From: Methylobacterium sp. BTF04
GTDB lineage: Bacteria; Pseudomonadota; Alphaproteobacteria; Rhizobiales; Beijerinckiaceae
Direction: 5' to 3'
DNA length: 64,000 bases
Assembly: GCF_010692745.1 (NCBI RefSeq)
Contig: NZ_JAAHTB010000005.1
Coordinates: 62,001 to 126,000 of the forward strand
Shown: positions 1 to 8,095 of the stretch, in pieces
Layout: every line of letters starts with the position of its first letter
Position numbering within the stretch: position 1 is the first letter of the stretch
Program-made: the position numbers and the translations under genes
The notes under the pieces: model-generated
What the model was told of the DNA's origin: nothing
Seen by the model: only the letters and a program-made list of their open reading frames with translations
Database searches by the model: none

Positions 1-2
1 TC

Positions 3-1673
3 GGGGTCCAGCTCGCCGATATTGCCGGTGACGTGCCGCGCTATCGTTCCACCATCGAGCACAAGGTCGAGGGACTGCGCGATACGCCGGCCGGCCGGAT
101 GGCAGACTACGTCGCCAGCATCGGCCGGACAATGCCTCAGGACGACGCCAAGCCGACGCCCAAGCCGACACCGGAATCCAAGCCTGCGCCCAAAACCGCG
201 CCGACCGCCGCACCTCCGGAAAAGGCGGTCCTGGTCGAGGTGAAGGATCATGCACCGGATGCGATCACCGTCGCCGGTACCCTGCTGTCACCGATCCTGC
301 ATCCGCTCGCCACCGCCGGCATCGTCTTCGTGGTGCTGCTGTTCCTGCTGATGCAGCGCGAGGATCTGCGCGATCGGATGATCCGGCTCGTCGGCTCCTC
401 CGATCTGCATCGGACCACCGTGGCGATGGACGACGCCACCCGGCGCCTGAGCCGCTACTTCCTGGTTCAGCTCGCTCTCAACTGCGCCTTCGGTCTGGTG
501 ATCGGGATCGGCCTGTACTTCATCGGCGTGCCGAACCCGGTTCTGTGGGGCATCTTTTCGGCGCTGATGCGATTCGTGCCGTATATCGGCGCCGTCGTCT
601 CGGCGATCTTCCCCCTGGCGCTCGCGGCCGCCGTCGATCCCGGCTGGTCGATGCTGATCGCGACGCTGATCCTGTTCCTGATCCTCGAGCCCCTGGTCGG
701 CCACTTCATCGAGCCGATGCTCTATGGCCAGTCCACCGGCATGTCGCCGTTCGCGGTACTGGTCTCGGCCCTGTTCTGGACCTGGCTGTGGGGGCCGGTG
801 GGCTTGCTGCTCTCGACCCCGCTCACCGTCTGCCTCGTGGTGCTGGGCCGCCACGTCGACAAGCTCGAATTCCTGGATGTCCTGTTCGGCGACCGGCCGG
901 CCCTGACGCCGGTGGAGAACTTCTACCAGCGCATCCTCGCGGACGACCCCGACGAGGTCCAAGAGCATGCCGATCTGATCCTCAAGACCTGTTCGCTCAC
1001 CGCCTATTACGACGAGGTGGTGATCAAGGGCCTCGAACTCGCCGCCCGCGACGCGGCCCGCGGGGTCCTGACCTCCGAACAGAAGACCGATATCCGCGGC
1101 AGCGTCGCCGGGCTGATCGAGGAATTGGCGGAGCGTGACGACGTGAAGGTCGAGACCGGCCGGTCCGATCCCGACGCGCCGGAGGCCAAGCAGATTTCCG
1201 CCGGCTGGCAGCAAGACGGCGCCGTTCTGTGCGTGGCCGGCCGCAGCTTCGTCGACGAATCCGCCTGCGCGATCCTGGCGCAGCTTCTCGCCAAACGCGG
1301 CATCGGCGCCCGAACCGTCGCCTTCTCCGACGTGGCGCGGGCACGGATCGACGCTTTCGATCCGGGTTCCGCGCGCTTGATCTGCGTCGTGTCGACGGCG
1401 ATCAGCGGCGAGCCGACCCATCTGCGCCGCCTCGTCGAACGGCTCAAGCGCCGAATGCCCGACGCCAGGATCGTCGTCGGCCTTTGGCAGGCCGAGGATG
1501 CGGGTGTCGACGACGGAGCCCAGCGCCAAGCGATCGCGGCGGACGTCCACGTCTCGTCCCTGCGCTCGGCGGTGGAGGCGGTGATCGCGGCGACCGAGGG
1601 ACAGGCCGCCTCCGCCCCACGCCCGGCCGATCGCGGGGCAGACCACCCGGTCGCCGCCCCGGTGACGGTCTAG
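3..1673 (+). CDS. AI-2E family (PerM-type) permease, 5' end outside the window
   Basis: The reading frame is open back to the first bases of the window, so the true start lies upstream; a GTG at 33 is only an internal codon. The visible part begins in the loop typical of AI-2E/UPF0118 permeases and then has a Pro/Lys/Ala-rich linker (roughly residues 45-80). Several hydrophobic segments follow, including the family-like HFIEPMLYG stretch before the last membrane hairpin. After the membrane part comes a soluble tail of about 250 residues, much longer than in compact family members. Transport substrate is unknown; the family is named for autoinducer-2 export but many members act on other substrates. 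Family membership is fairly sure. Confidence 0.85.
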   Translation, partial: GVQLADIAGDVPRYRSTIEHKVEGLRDTPAGRMADYVASIGRTMPQDDAKPTPKPTPESKPAPKTAPTAAPPEKAVLVEVKDHAPDAITVAGTLLSPILHPLATAGIVFVVLLFLLMQREDLRDRMIRLVGSSDLHRTTVAMDDATRRLSRYFLVQLALNCAFGLVIGIGLYFIGVPNPVLWGIFSALMRFVPYIGAVVSAIFPLALAAAVDPGWSMLIATLILFLILEPLVGHFIEPMLYGQSTGMSPFAVLVSALFWTWLWGPVGLLLSTPLTVCLVVLGRHVDKLEFLDVLFGDRPALTPVENFYQRILADDPDEVQEHADLILKTCSLTAYYDEVVIKGLELAARDAARGVLTSEQKTDIRGSVAGLIEELAERDDVKVETGRSDPDAPEAKQISAGWQQDGAVLCVAGRSFVDESACAILAQLLAKRGIGARTVAFSDVARARIDAFDPGSARLICVVSTAISGEPTHLRRLVERLKRRMPDARIVVGLWQAEDAGVDDGAQRQAIAADVHVSSLRSAVEAVIAATEGQAASAPRPADRGADHPVAAPVTV

Positions 1674-1775
1674 CACCGTCGCCGTTTCGTGCGGCGAGGG
1701 GTTGACGCTGGGCTGCCGCATCCGCTTCGCTCGCGGTCGGCCCGCGGGCTACCGCACAGCAACGGAGCTACCCCG

Positions 1776-2564
1776 ATGAGCGTCGTCGATCTCGCGCGGT
1801 TCATGGACGATCTCGCCACGGAATCGGGGCAGGCGATCCTGCCATTCTTCCGCGCCGCGTTCGGGATGGACGACAAGACTCGCGGCGCCGGCGCCTTCGA
1901 CCCCGTCACCGAGGCCGACCGTGCGGCGGAAGTCACCATGCGCGGGATGATCCGGCGAACTTTCCCGACCCACGGCATTCTCGGCGAGGAGTTCGGCTCG
2001 GAGAATCTCTCGGCGGAGTGCGTCTGGGTGCTCGACCCCATCGACGGGACGCGGGCCTTCGTGTCCGGCCTGCCGACCTGGGGCACGCTTATCGGCCTCA
2101 CCCGCCACACCGAGCCGGTGCTCGGGCTGATGCACCAGCCTTATCTCGGCGAGCGCTTCTCCGGTGACGGCGCCAGCGCGCATTTCCGCTCGGCCCGCGG
2201 CGAACGCACCCTGCGCACGCGCCGCGGTGTCAAGCTCAATGAGGCCGTCCTCGCCACCACCGATCCACGGCTCTTTGCCGACGGCGACGAGAGCGCGCGC
2301 TTCGCTGCCGTCGAAGGTAGCGTGCGGATGTCGCGCTACGGCACCGATTGCTACGCCTATTGCATGCTGGCGGCCGGCCAGATCGACCTCGTCGTCGAGG
2401 CCGGGCTGAAGCCCTACGACATCGTCGCCCTCATCCCGATCATCGAAGGAGCCGGCGGGGTGATCACGGCGTGGGATGGCGGAACCGCCTCCCAGGGTGG
2501 CCGCATCGTCGCCGCCGGCGATCGAGCCCTGCACGAGGCCGCGCTCCGCCACCTGAATCCCTGA
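1776..2564 (+). CDS. hisN: Histidinol-phosphatase, inositol monophosphatase superfamily
   Basis: This 262-residue protein has the metal-binding motifs of the inositol monophosphatase superfamily: DPVTEAD at 42-48, GEE at 70-72, DPIDGT at 87-92 and KPYD at 212-215. Alphaproteobacterial members of this size are usually histidinol-phosphate phosphatases, which perform the penultimate step of histidine synthesis; an inositol or other sugar phosphatase cannot be excluded from motifs alone. The ATG at 1776 follows an ACGGAG ribosome site at 1762-1767. An upstream in-frame extension to 1689 lacks support. It lies about 100 bp after the permease on the same strand and could be co-transcribed with it. 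Confidence 0.8.
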   Translation: MSVVDLARFMDDLATESGQAILPFFRAAFGMDDKTRGAGAFDPVTEADRAAEVTMRGMIRRTFPTHGILGEEFGSENLSAECVWVLDPIDGTRAFVSGLPTWGTLIGLTRHTEPVLGLMHQPYLGERFSGDGASAHFRSARGERTLRTRRGVKLNEAVLATTDPRLFADGDESARFAAVEGSVRMSRYGTDCYAYCMLAAGQIDLVVEAGLKPYDIVALIPIIEGAGGVITAWDGGTASQGGRIVAAGDRALHEAALRHLNP

Positions 2565-2637
2565 TCGACCGACCCCTCCATCCCGACGGGCTGTGACGGT
2601 CGGTTGGACCACCTAGGTCCGCTCACGCGAGGCAGTC

Positions 2638-3633
2638 TCAGACGTCGGCGGATACCCGTTCTGGTCCGTCGGCAACCGACGAGTCCGCGATCGCGGTGCC
2701 GGGTACGAACGCATCGAACGCGGCCCAGAAGTCCTCGCGGATCGGATCGCGCTCGGACAGGATTTCGTGGCGCGCATCGGGCAGCACCACGATGTGCCCC
2801 GCCCGCAGACGCTGGGCGAAGCGTTCGGTGGCCGCCGTGTCGCAGACGGGATCGGCTCCGGCGCCGACGATCAGCGTCGGGAGGGCGATGGCCCCCGGTA
2901 CGCGCCGGTTCGCCAGCCTGTCCATGGTCCGGAACGCTCCAGCGAGCCAGGCGATGCTCGGATCGCCGACGGCGCCGGAGCCGACGGCGCGCGCAGCCGC
3001 CGCGTTGCGGGCGTAACGCGCCGGGTCGCCCGACAGGCGATTTCCGGCGAACGGCTTCGTTGCGATCGAGATCGCAGAACCGAACGGGATATAGCGCCGC
3101 CCGAGACCGCCGGCGTGGAGCAGGCGCGCGAGAACCGAAGCGCCCGCCGGCCAGCGCACCATGCGGATCGCCAGCATCGGCGCCAGGGCGACGATGCGAC
3201 TGAACGGCAGCCAGCCCTCGACCGCCCCGGTGAAGGCGACGGCGCCCCCCATGGAATGGGCGAGGCAGACATGCGGCGACGGCATCGCCGGACGCAGGAT
3301 CGCGTCTTCGATCGCCTTGAGATCGCGACGATAATCGTCGAAGCGGGCGACATGGCCGCGATGCGCATCGTCGATCTGACGCTGCGATTCGCCCTGCCCA
3401 CGCCAGTCGAACGCGACGACGGCAAAGCCCCGGCCGCGCAGCTCGGCGATGGTCTCGTAGTATTTCTCGATGAACTCCGCCCGGCCCTGGAGCAGGCAGA
3501 CCGTGCCCTTCACGGTGCGGGTGGTTGGACGCCAATGGGCGGCGCGCAGTTCGAGCCCGTCATCGGTGCGCACCGATTTGAGGGAGCCACCGGGCGGGAC
3601 CGGGTTGTCGGGTGTCGAGCGCAGCGTCAGCAT
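2638..3633 (-). CDS. Alpha/beta hydrolase, lysophospholipase / monoacylglycerol lipase type
   Basis: This 331-residue protein has an alpha/beta-hydrolase fold with the nucleophile elbow AHSMGG at 125-130 (Ser127) and a C-terminal DARHEIL segment carrying the likely catalytic His. The stretch around FDWRGQGES matches the lysophospholipase (PldB / Hydrolase_4) group, whose members cleave monoacylglycerols or lysophospholipids. No signal peptide is seen, so it is probably cytoplasmic. The ATG at 3633 was preferred over an in-frame start at 3714 because the extra 27 residues are not family-like and would run into the promoter region shared with the divergent hsp20 gene. Confidence 0.8.
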   Translation of the reverse strand: MLTLRSTPDNPVPPGGSLKSVRTDDGLELRAAHWRPTTRTVKGTVCLLQGRAEFIEKYYETIAELRGRGFAVVAFDWRGQGESQRQIDDAHRGHVARFDDYRRDLKAIEDAILRPAMPSPHVCLAHSMGGAVAFTGAVEGWLPFSRIVALAPMLAIRMVRWPAGASVLARLLHAGGLGRRYIPFGSAISIATKPFAGNRLSGDPARYARNAAAARAVGSGAVGDPSIAWLAGAFRTMDRLANRRVPGAIALPTLIVGAGADPVCDTAATERFAQRLRAGHIVVLPDARHEILSERDPIREDFWAAFDAFVPGTAIADSSVADGPERVSADV

Positions 3634-3755
3634 CGGCAGGTCCTGAAGCGAGGAAGACCTGCGAAAATCCCGCAGGCGAGGCGGCCCCAGGCTCTTGCAG
3701 GCCGTTGAGACCACTCCGATATCATGGAGGCACCGGCCAATACCGCGGTGCGACA

Positions 3756-3804
3756 GGTCCGGCCCTTGGGCGGACCGAGTCTAAACATGTTGCTTCTTAT
3801 GGAG
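3756..3804 (+). promoter_or_regulatory. Structured 5' leader of hsp20, ROSE-like RNA thermometer candidate
   Basis: Two hairpins precede the hsp20 start. The first (3756-3776) pairs GGTCCG with CGGACC plus an inner CCC/GGG with one bulged G. The second is short: CTTC (3793-3796) pairs with GGAG (3801-3804) across a four-base loop, so the ribosome site is in the stem. The bases just upstream give TTGCT (3790-3794), the UYGCU signature of ROSE thermometers, which in rhizobia control small heat-shock genes. The structure is inferred by eye and was not folded. Confidence 0.45.
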
Positions 3805-3812
3805 AATATGTC

Positions 3813-4286
3813 ATGCGCCAGTTCGATCTTGCTCCCCTCTATCGCTCCACCGTCGGCTTCGACCGTCTGTTCTCGGCCCTCGACCAGTTCGTGAGCACCG
3901 ATGCGGTCCCGACCTACCCGCCCTACAACATCGAGCGCACCGGAGAGAACGCCTACCGGATCACGGTGGCGGTGGCCGGCTTCACCGATTCCGATCTCGC
4001 GATCGAGGTGAAGGAGAACGCTTTGACGCTGAAGGGAGAGCGTAAGGCCGATCCCAGCAAGACTGTGGAGCTCCTGCATCAGGGTATCGCCGCACGCGGC
4101 TTCGAGCGTCGCTTCCAGCTCGCCGACTACGTCCAGGTGACGGGCGCGGTGCTGGAAAACGGCCTGCTCCATATCGATCTCGTCCGCGAAATTCCCGAGG
4201 CGAAAAAGCCCCGTCAGATTCAGATCGCCACCGGCCGCGCTGCAGCCGCCCCGGTGATCGAAGGCACGGCCCGCCAGGCCGCCTAA
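3813..4286 (+). CDS. Hsp20 family small heat-shock protein (IbpA type)
   Basis: This 157-residue protein has an alpha-crystallin domain at roughly residues 38-135. It starts near the YNIER/YRITVAVAGF strands and ends with the VLENGLLHIDL strand, where small heat-shock proteins carry the conserved xLxNGVLxI motif. The short N-terminal arm (MRQFDLAPLYRS) is that of class A rhizobial IbpA-like chaperones, which bind unfolding proteins and hand them to DnaK/ClpB. The ATG at 3813 follows GGAGAA at 3801-3806. The gene is divergent from the hydrolase; a strong terminator follows. The leader hairpin over its ribosome site suggests heat-controlled translation. Confidence 0.93.
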   Translation: MRQFDLAPLYRSTVGFDRLFSALDQFVSTDAVPTYPPYNIERTGENAYRITVAVAGFTDSDLAIEVKENALTLKGERKADPSKTVELLHQGIAARGFERRFQLADYVQVTGAVLENGLLHIDLVREIPEAKKPRQIQIATGRAAAAPVIEGTARQAA

Positions 4287-4312
4287 CCCCTGTCGGAGTG
4301 TTCCGTACGACC

Positions 4313-4339
4313 GCCCCGGCCGCAAGGCCGGGGCGCTTT
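4313..4339 (+). terminator. Rho-independent terminator after hsp20
   Basis: A perfect 9-bp stem, GCCCCGGCC (4313-4321) with GGCCGGGGC (4326-4334), closes a GCAA tetraloop and is followed by a short T run (4337-4339). It sits 27 bp after the hsp20 stop codon. Confidence 0.8.
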
Positions 4340-4610
4340 CACGTCGGACGCGTTTTTCGAGACGTCGCCGTTATCCTGCTGAGCCGCAGCGCACTGGAGG
4401 GCTCCTTCGAGGCCGCTGCGCGGCGCCTCAGGATTGGTCGTTTGGGATGATCGACAGGATAATCGTGGATGGAGTTTCCGACGCTAACTGGTCCGTCAGA
4501 CTGTTGCGGCCGATGCGGCATATCAGGGCCCGATCGCATTGGAACCGGTGGGGCGATCCATCTGTAATCGCCCCGCCGGAACGGATCATAGTCAACTAGG
4601 CGGATAAGCG

Positions 4611-4910
4611 TCAAAACCCATCGCCGAACCGATCACCGAGACCCGGCTCCCTGCAGCGATAGCCCACAAAACAGTTCGGATTGTCCTTGGCCGGCACGAA
4701 GGCCGGGATTGTGATCTCGGTGATCTCGCAGAAACCTCGGTCGCGGACGAAGCGATCGTATGTCGGCCCGCCGGTACCCAGAACGATGCCGCCCTGCCGG
4801 GTCACCGTGCCCTTGGCCTGAGCGCAAGACATCTCAGTGGTCGACGCGCGTTGGGCGCTGGCCGGACAAACGCCCAGCACCAGAAGCATCACGGCGATGC
4901 GACGAACCAT
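4611..4910 (-). CDS. Small secreted protein with four cysteines, function unknown
   Basis: This 99-residue protein begins with a clear signal peptide (basic MVRR, hydrophobic core, cleavage after PASAQ at about residue 20). The mature part has four cysteines at 29, 61, 80 and 86, probably forming two disulphides in the periplasm, and two Gly-rich turns. The ATG at 4910 follows a GGATGGGA ribosome site; a longer in-frame start at 5186 would place the signal peptide internally and overlaps the next gene. I do not recognise a named family. The 270 bp between this gene and the hsp20 terminator shows no convincing gene. Confidence 0.6.
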   Translation of the reverse strand: MVRRIAVMLLVLGVCPASAQRASTTEMSCAQAKGTVTRQGGIVLGTGGPTYDRFVRDRGFCEITEITIPAFVPAKDNPNCFVGYRCREPGLGDRFGDGF

Positions 4911-4993
4911 TCTGTTTTCCCATCCTCGACGCGAATCCGCGGCACGGATGGGACAAACGCCGAACCGGGTCGGCCCGTTGCGTCGCCCGGTTT

Positions 4994-5449
4994 TCAGAGA
5001 TCGCCGAAGACGAGTTGTCCCTGCGGGCTCTGGCGACGCGGCGGGGCCGCGGTCTTCGGCCGTCTTGCAGAACTCTTGACCGAGGGCTTCGCTACCGTGC
5101 GCTGGCCCGATGGCTCGCCGCGCAGACGCGCCTTCGCCTTGTCGCGGGCGATGGCCTCCGGAGCATGGGGATCGTCGTTGAGCCACTTGCCGCGCTTGAT
5201 CACCTCGTTGACCCGGCCTTGATTGACCCCGACCTTGAACGCGATCTCCTGCTGGGTCATGCCGGTGGAAGCGTGCATATCGAGGATCGCGCGGGCGAGT
5301 TCGGGCGTCATCTTCTGGCCCGTCAGCCGACGTGCCGGTTTGATCGTGCGCACGGCGCGGTCACGGTCGCGCAGCCGCTCCAAGAGGGCGAGCGCCATGA
5401 GCATCCCATGCTCGCGCAACGATTCCTCGAATTCCTTGAGCGTCGCCAT
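4994..5449 (-). CDS. Helix-turn-helix protein, likely DNA-binding, target unknown
   Basis: This 151-residue protein starts with MATLKEFEES and carries a plausible helix-turn-helix at about residues 64-86 (MTQQEIAFKVGVNQGRVNEV), of the TrpR/Cro-like form that selects A-x-x-x-G-V. The C-terminal 50 residues are Lys/Arg/Pro/Ala-rich and look disordered. The ATG at 5449 was chosen because the 43 upstream residues of the longer frame are Arg/Pro-rich and non-conserved in style. It lies head to tail with the small secreted protein. A regulator is likely; no effector domain is present. Confidence 0.6.
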   Translation of the reverse strand: MATLKEFEESLREHGMLMALALLERLRDRDRAVRTIKPARRLTGQKMTPELARAILDMHASTGMTQQEIAFKVGVNQGRVNEVIKRGKWLNDDPHAPEAIARDKAKARLRGEPSGQRTVAKPSVKSSARRPKTAAPPRRQSPQGQLVFGDL

Positions 5450-5769
5450 CGTCGGGCATCCTCGCCGCCGGGCTGCGGACCCTCGGCTCTCGATCAAACG
5501 TGCCGGATCGCGTCGCGGTTGCGCCGGCTTTGCGGATGATGGTTGAGCCTGCCCGACAGTGCTGACAACCGCCTGCATCAGTCATCCACCGCTATTCATG
5601 CGGTTTACTGATGGCGTCTTGCTCTTGAGCGTCGACGCGCGCGACGAGGCATGCCGCGCTGGCACGGCATCGAATTGCGACGGAGACCTTTGGCGCAGGA
5701 TGCGCTTGGTATCGGCCGGGCCGTTCGGGTAAAGCGTGTCCACCTGTGGCCTTCAGGACGTTTCCTTCG

Positions 5770-6636
5770 ATGATCAGCCCGATCCTTTCCGTGCCCCGCG
5801 ACGGCCCGGCGCCCGGCGCGCCCGCACTGGTCGACGCCCTGGAGAACGGCGCGGTGCTGGTTTTCCCCGATCTCGACTTCCCGCTCGACGCATTCGAGCA
5901 GCGCTTCGTCGAGCGTCCGTTCGCCGACGGCAAGGCCAAGAACGTCAATATCCGCGGCGCGGCCGCGACCCTCAAGGGTGCCGCCGGCAGCCCCGAGGAG
6001 CAGGAGCGCCTGCGCCAGGTCCTGATCCGCTACCGCACCTTCGCCCAGGCGCTCGTCGACCGGTATCTGCCGGCCTATACCGGCAAGGTCTCGCTCGCTG
6101 GCACGTCGTACCGCCCGTTCGACGTCGACCGGCGCAAGCTGAGCTGGCGGCGCGACGACACCCGGCTCCATGTCGACGCCTTCCCGTCGAACCCCATCGG
6201 CGAGAAGCGAATCCTGCGCATCTTCCGCAACATCAATCCGAGCGGTCAGCCGCGGTTGTGGCGCGTGGGCGAGGACTTCGCCTCGATGGCGGAGAAGTTC
6301 GTACCCAAGCTACCGGGCTATTCGCCGCTCTCGGCGCGCCTGCTCGCGGCCCTGCGCATCACCAAGGCGAAGCGCTCCGAATACGACCACCTGATGCTTC
6401 ACCTGCACGACGCCCTCAAGCAGGACATGGCCTATCAGGCGAGCGCGCCACAGGCCGATGTGCGCTTCACCCCCGGTCAGACCTGGGTGACGTTTTCGGA
6501 CCTCGTGATGCACGGCGCCATGGGAGGACAATACATGCTGGAGCAGACCGCCTACCTGCCGGTGGCGGCCCAGGCCGACCCGGAGCGCAGCCCGCAGCGT
6601 ATCCTGGCCCGGACGCTCGGCCGGCCGCTGCAATAA
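5770..6636 (+). CDS. kdoO: Kdo hydroxylase family Fe(II)/2-oxoglutarate dioxygenase
   Basis: This 288-residue protein matches the Kdo_hydroxy family, which converts 3-deoxy-D-manno-octulosonic acid of lipid A/inner core to its 3-hydroxy (Ko) form. The dioxygenase facial triad is visible as HVD at 134-136 and His248 in VMHGAMGG. The NVNIRG and LSWRRDDTRLHVDAFPSNP stretches are typical of the family. The ATG at 5770 is in frame with another ATG at 5746; the later one is a better family start. The role would be in the outer leaflet of the outer membrane, altering LPS stability. A small ABM monooxygenase gene follows 36 bp downstream. Confidence 0.8.
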   Translation: MISPILSVPRDGPAPGAPALVDALENGAVLVFPDLDFPLDAFEQRFVERPFADGKAKNVNIRGAAATLKGAAGSPEEQERLRQVLIRYRTFAQALVDRYLPAYTGKVSLAGTSYRPFDVDRRKLSWRRDDTRLHVDAFPSNPIGEKRILRIFRNINPSGQPRLWRVGEDFASMAEKFVPKLPGYSPLSARLLAALRITKAKRSEYDHLMLHLHDALKQDMAYQASAPQADVRFTPGQTWVTFSDLVMHGAMGGQYMLEQTAYLPVAAQADPERSPQRILARTLGRPLQ

Positions 6637-6672
6637 CTCTCCAATTCCTCTCGCTTAAGGGACCAAAGCACT

Positions 6673-6972
6673 ATGATCCTCGAAATCGCGCAGATCGACG
6701 TCAAGGCCGGCATGGAGGCCGAGTTCGAGGCCGGCATCGCCAAGGCCTCCGCAATCTTCAAGGTCGCCAAGGGCTGCCACAGCTTCGCGCTCCGCCGGTC
6801 GGTGGAGAAGCCGCAGCGCTATCGGCTGCTCATCGAATGGGAGACCCTGGAAAACCACACGGTGGATTTCACCGGCTCCCAGGCCTGGAAGGATTACCGC
6901 GCAATGGTCTCGCCGTGCTTCGACGCGCCCCCGAGTGTCGAGCACACCGAATTGGCGCTCCAGGCCTTCTGA
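6673..6972 (+). CDS. Antibiotic biosynthesis monooxygenase (ABM) domain protein
   Basis: This 99-residue protein is a single dimeric ferredoxin-like ABM domain. It has an N-terminal beta strand MILEIAQIDVK, a central GCHSFALRRSVEKP hairpin and the family-like LLIEWETLENHTVDF strand-helix. Members act on quinone-like or haem substrates without added cofactor, or have only structural roles; the substrate here is unknown. It lies 36 bp after the Kdo hydroxylase on the same strand, so the two may form an operon, although no functional link is known. Confidence 0.85.
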   Translation: MILEIAQIDVKAGMEAEFEAGIAKASAIFKVAKGCHSFALRRSVEKPQRYRLLIEWETLENHTVDFTGSQAWKDYRAMVSPCFDAPPSVEHTELALQAF

Positions 6973-7011
6973 CCCCACGATTTTGGACGGCCGACGGCGC
7001 GGATTCCACGC

Positions 7012-7431
7012 TCAGCGGCCGGAATTGCGGACTATCATCTTGAGGCGGCTGTCGAGCTTCTGCCAGCGCGCCTCGATGCCCCGGGCCGTACACGCCCGGA
7101 TCGTGTCGCCGACGAAGAAGCCGACGGTGCGCTCGCGCTCCCGGCACTCGACATAGGGCGGCACCACCACGACGAGCGGCACCGGCGTCGCGATCATGAC
7201 GATGTCGAGAAACAGCGACATCTTCCAGCCGATGGCAAAGACGCGTTTCACGCCCGTGTCGGGTTCCGCCCAAAGCCGCGCGACGCCGGGCTGGCGTCCA
7301 CGAGAGGTAAAAGGTGGCGCGGCGCGGAGTCTCGCGACGAGCGCCTGATGCCGCGCCTCGTCATCGGGCTCTGCCGCAGCGGCAGAATCTCCGGCCTCCG
7401 CGCGCACCATTCCCTCGGAGACGTGTTGCAT
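7012..7431 (-). CDS. Small single-span membrane protein, unknown family
   Basis: This 139-residue protein has an acidic Ala-rich N-terminus, a basic mid-section and one strong transmembrane segment around residues 70-95 (MSLFLDIVMIATPVPLVVVV). A short extracytoplasmic tail follows with Cys in YVECRERER and in IRACTARG. The ATG at 7431 follows GAGGA at good spacing and was preferred to the ATG at 7473. I do not recognise the family. The tail resembles that of the next upstream gene (7510-7851), suggesting a tandem duplication. Confidence 0.5.
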   Translation of the reverse strand: MQHVSEGMVRAEAGDSAAAAEPDDEARHQALVARLRAAPPFTSRGRQPGVARLWAEPDTGVKRVFAIGWKMSLFLDIVMIATPVPLVVVVPPYVECRERERTVGFFVGDTIRACTARGIEARWQKLDSRLKMIVRNSGR

Positions 7432-7509
7432 CGGTCCTCGCTCGCCGAGACTCGGCAGTCTTTCGTGAACCATCTCCGCGTCGCGAGACGACGCGTCGGA
7501 GGTCGTCGC

Positions 7510-7851
7510 CTATCGAAGGTGGTCTGAGATCGTCCGGAAGGTGCCTTCCAGAGCCGAGGATTGGGTCATGAGGCCCTGACGCGCACAGGCGGTGCTGCGC
7601 AGGATTTCGGGGATCATCGATGTCGGTGACCGCCGCGAGCAATCCGTCGTCATCGCCACCGCACCGAGGATCGCCATCGGCGCAAACATCAATCCGAGCC
7701 GCACCACGAGCCGTCTTCCAAAGCCGCTGCGCTCCCGCTTCTGCCTCGGCCTCTCGTCACGGCGCACGGACGGCTCGGGCCGAGCGTCGGGGGCGACATC
7801 GCGCGCTCCGAAGGTCTCGACATAGAAGGCTTCGAGCTTGCTTGGTTTCAT
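7510..7851 (-). CDS. Small single-span membrane protein, related to the downstream gene
   Basis: This 113-residue protein has a basic N-terminal half, one transmembrane helix at about residues 51-68 (MFAPMAILGAVAMTTDC) and a short tail with Cys-Arg-Arg and a STACARQG motif. Its layout and tail spacing parallel the adjacent 7012-7431 gene. Function is unknown. It is divergent from hemC; the 244 bp between the two starts presumably hold both promoters, but no clear sigma-70 boxes were found there. Confidence 0.45.
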   Translation of the reverse strand: MKPSKLEAFYVETFGARDVAPDARPEPSVRRDERPRQKRERSGFGRRLVVRLGLMFAPMAILGAVAMTTDCSRRSPTSMIPEILRSTACARQGLMTQSSALEGTFRTISDHLR

Positions 7852-8095
7852 CCGCCAGCGTCCGAGAGGTCGTGAGAGAAAGACTAAGCGAGCGCGCGAT
7901 AATTTTCGCCTAAACTCGGTGCTCTCACCGCCTGTGGCGTCTACGCATGGTTTCCCAAGTCCTGCATCGATCGGGACAATTCGACGGACCCATCGACCTT
8001 CGATCGGGGCCGGCGTTTTGCAGCGCACCGGTGACAGATTTCGCAGGACTGCGTACCAGGGGCGGGTCCGCAATCTGTCCGAGCGTGCCAAGCCC

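Noticed and set aside
4339-4614. 91-residue minus-strand frame next to the small secreted protein gene
   Set aside because: No ribosome site, no hydrophobic core, overlaps the hsp20 terminator edge and has a random-looking composition.
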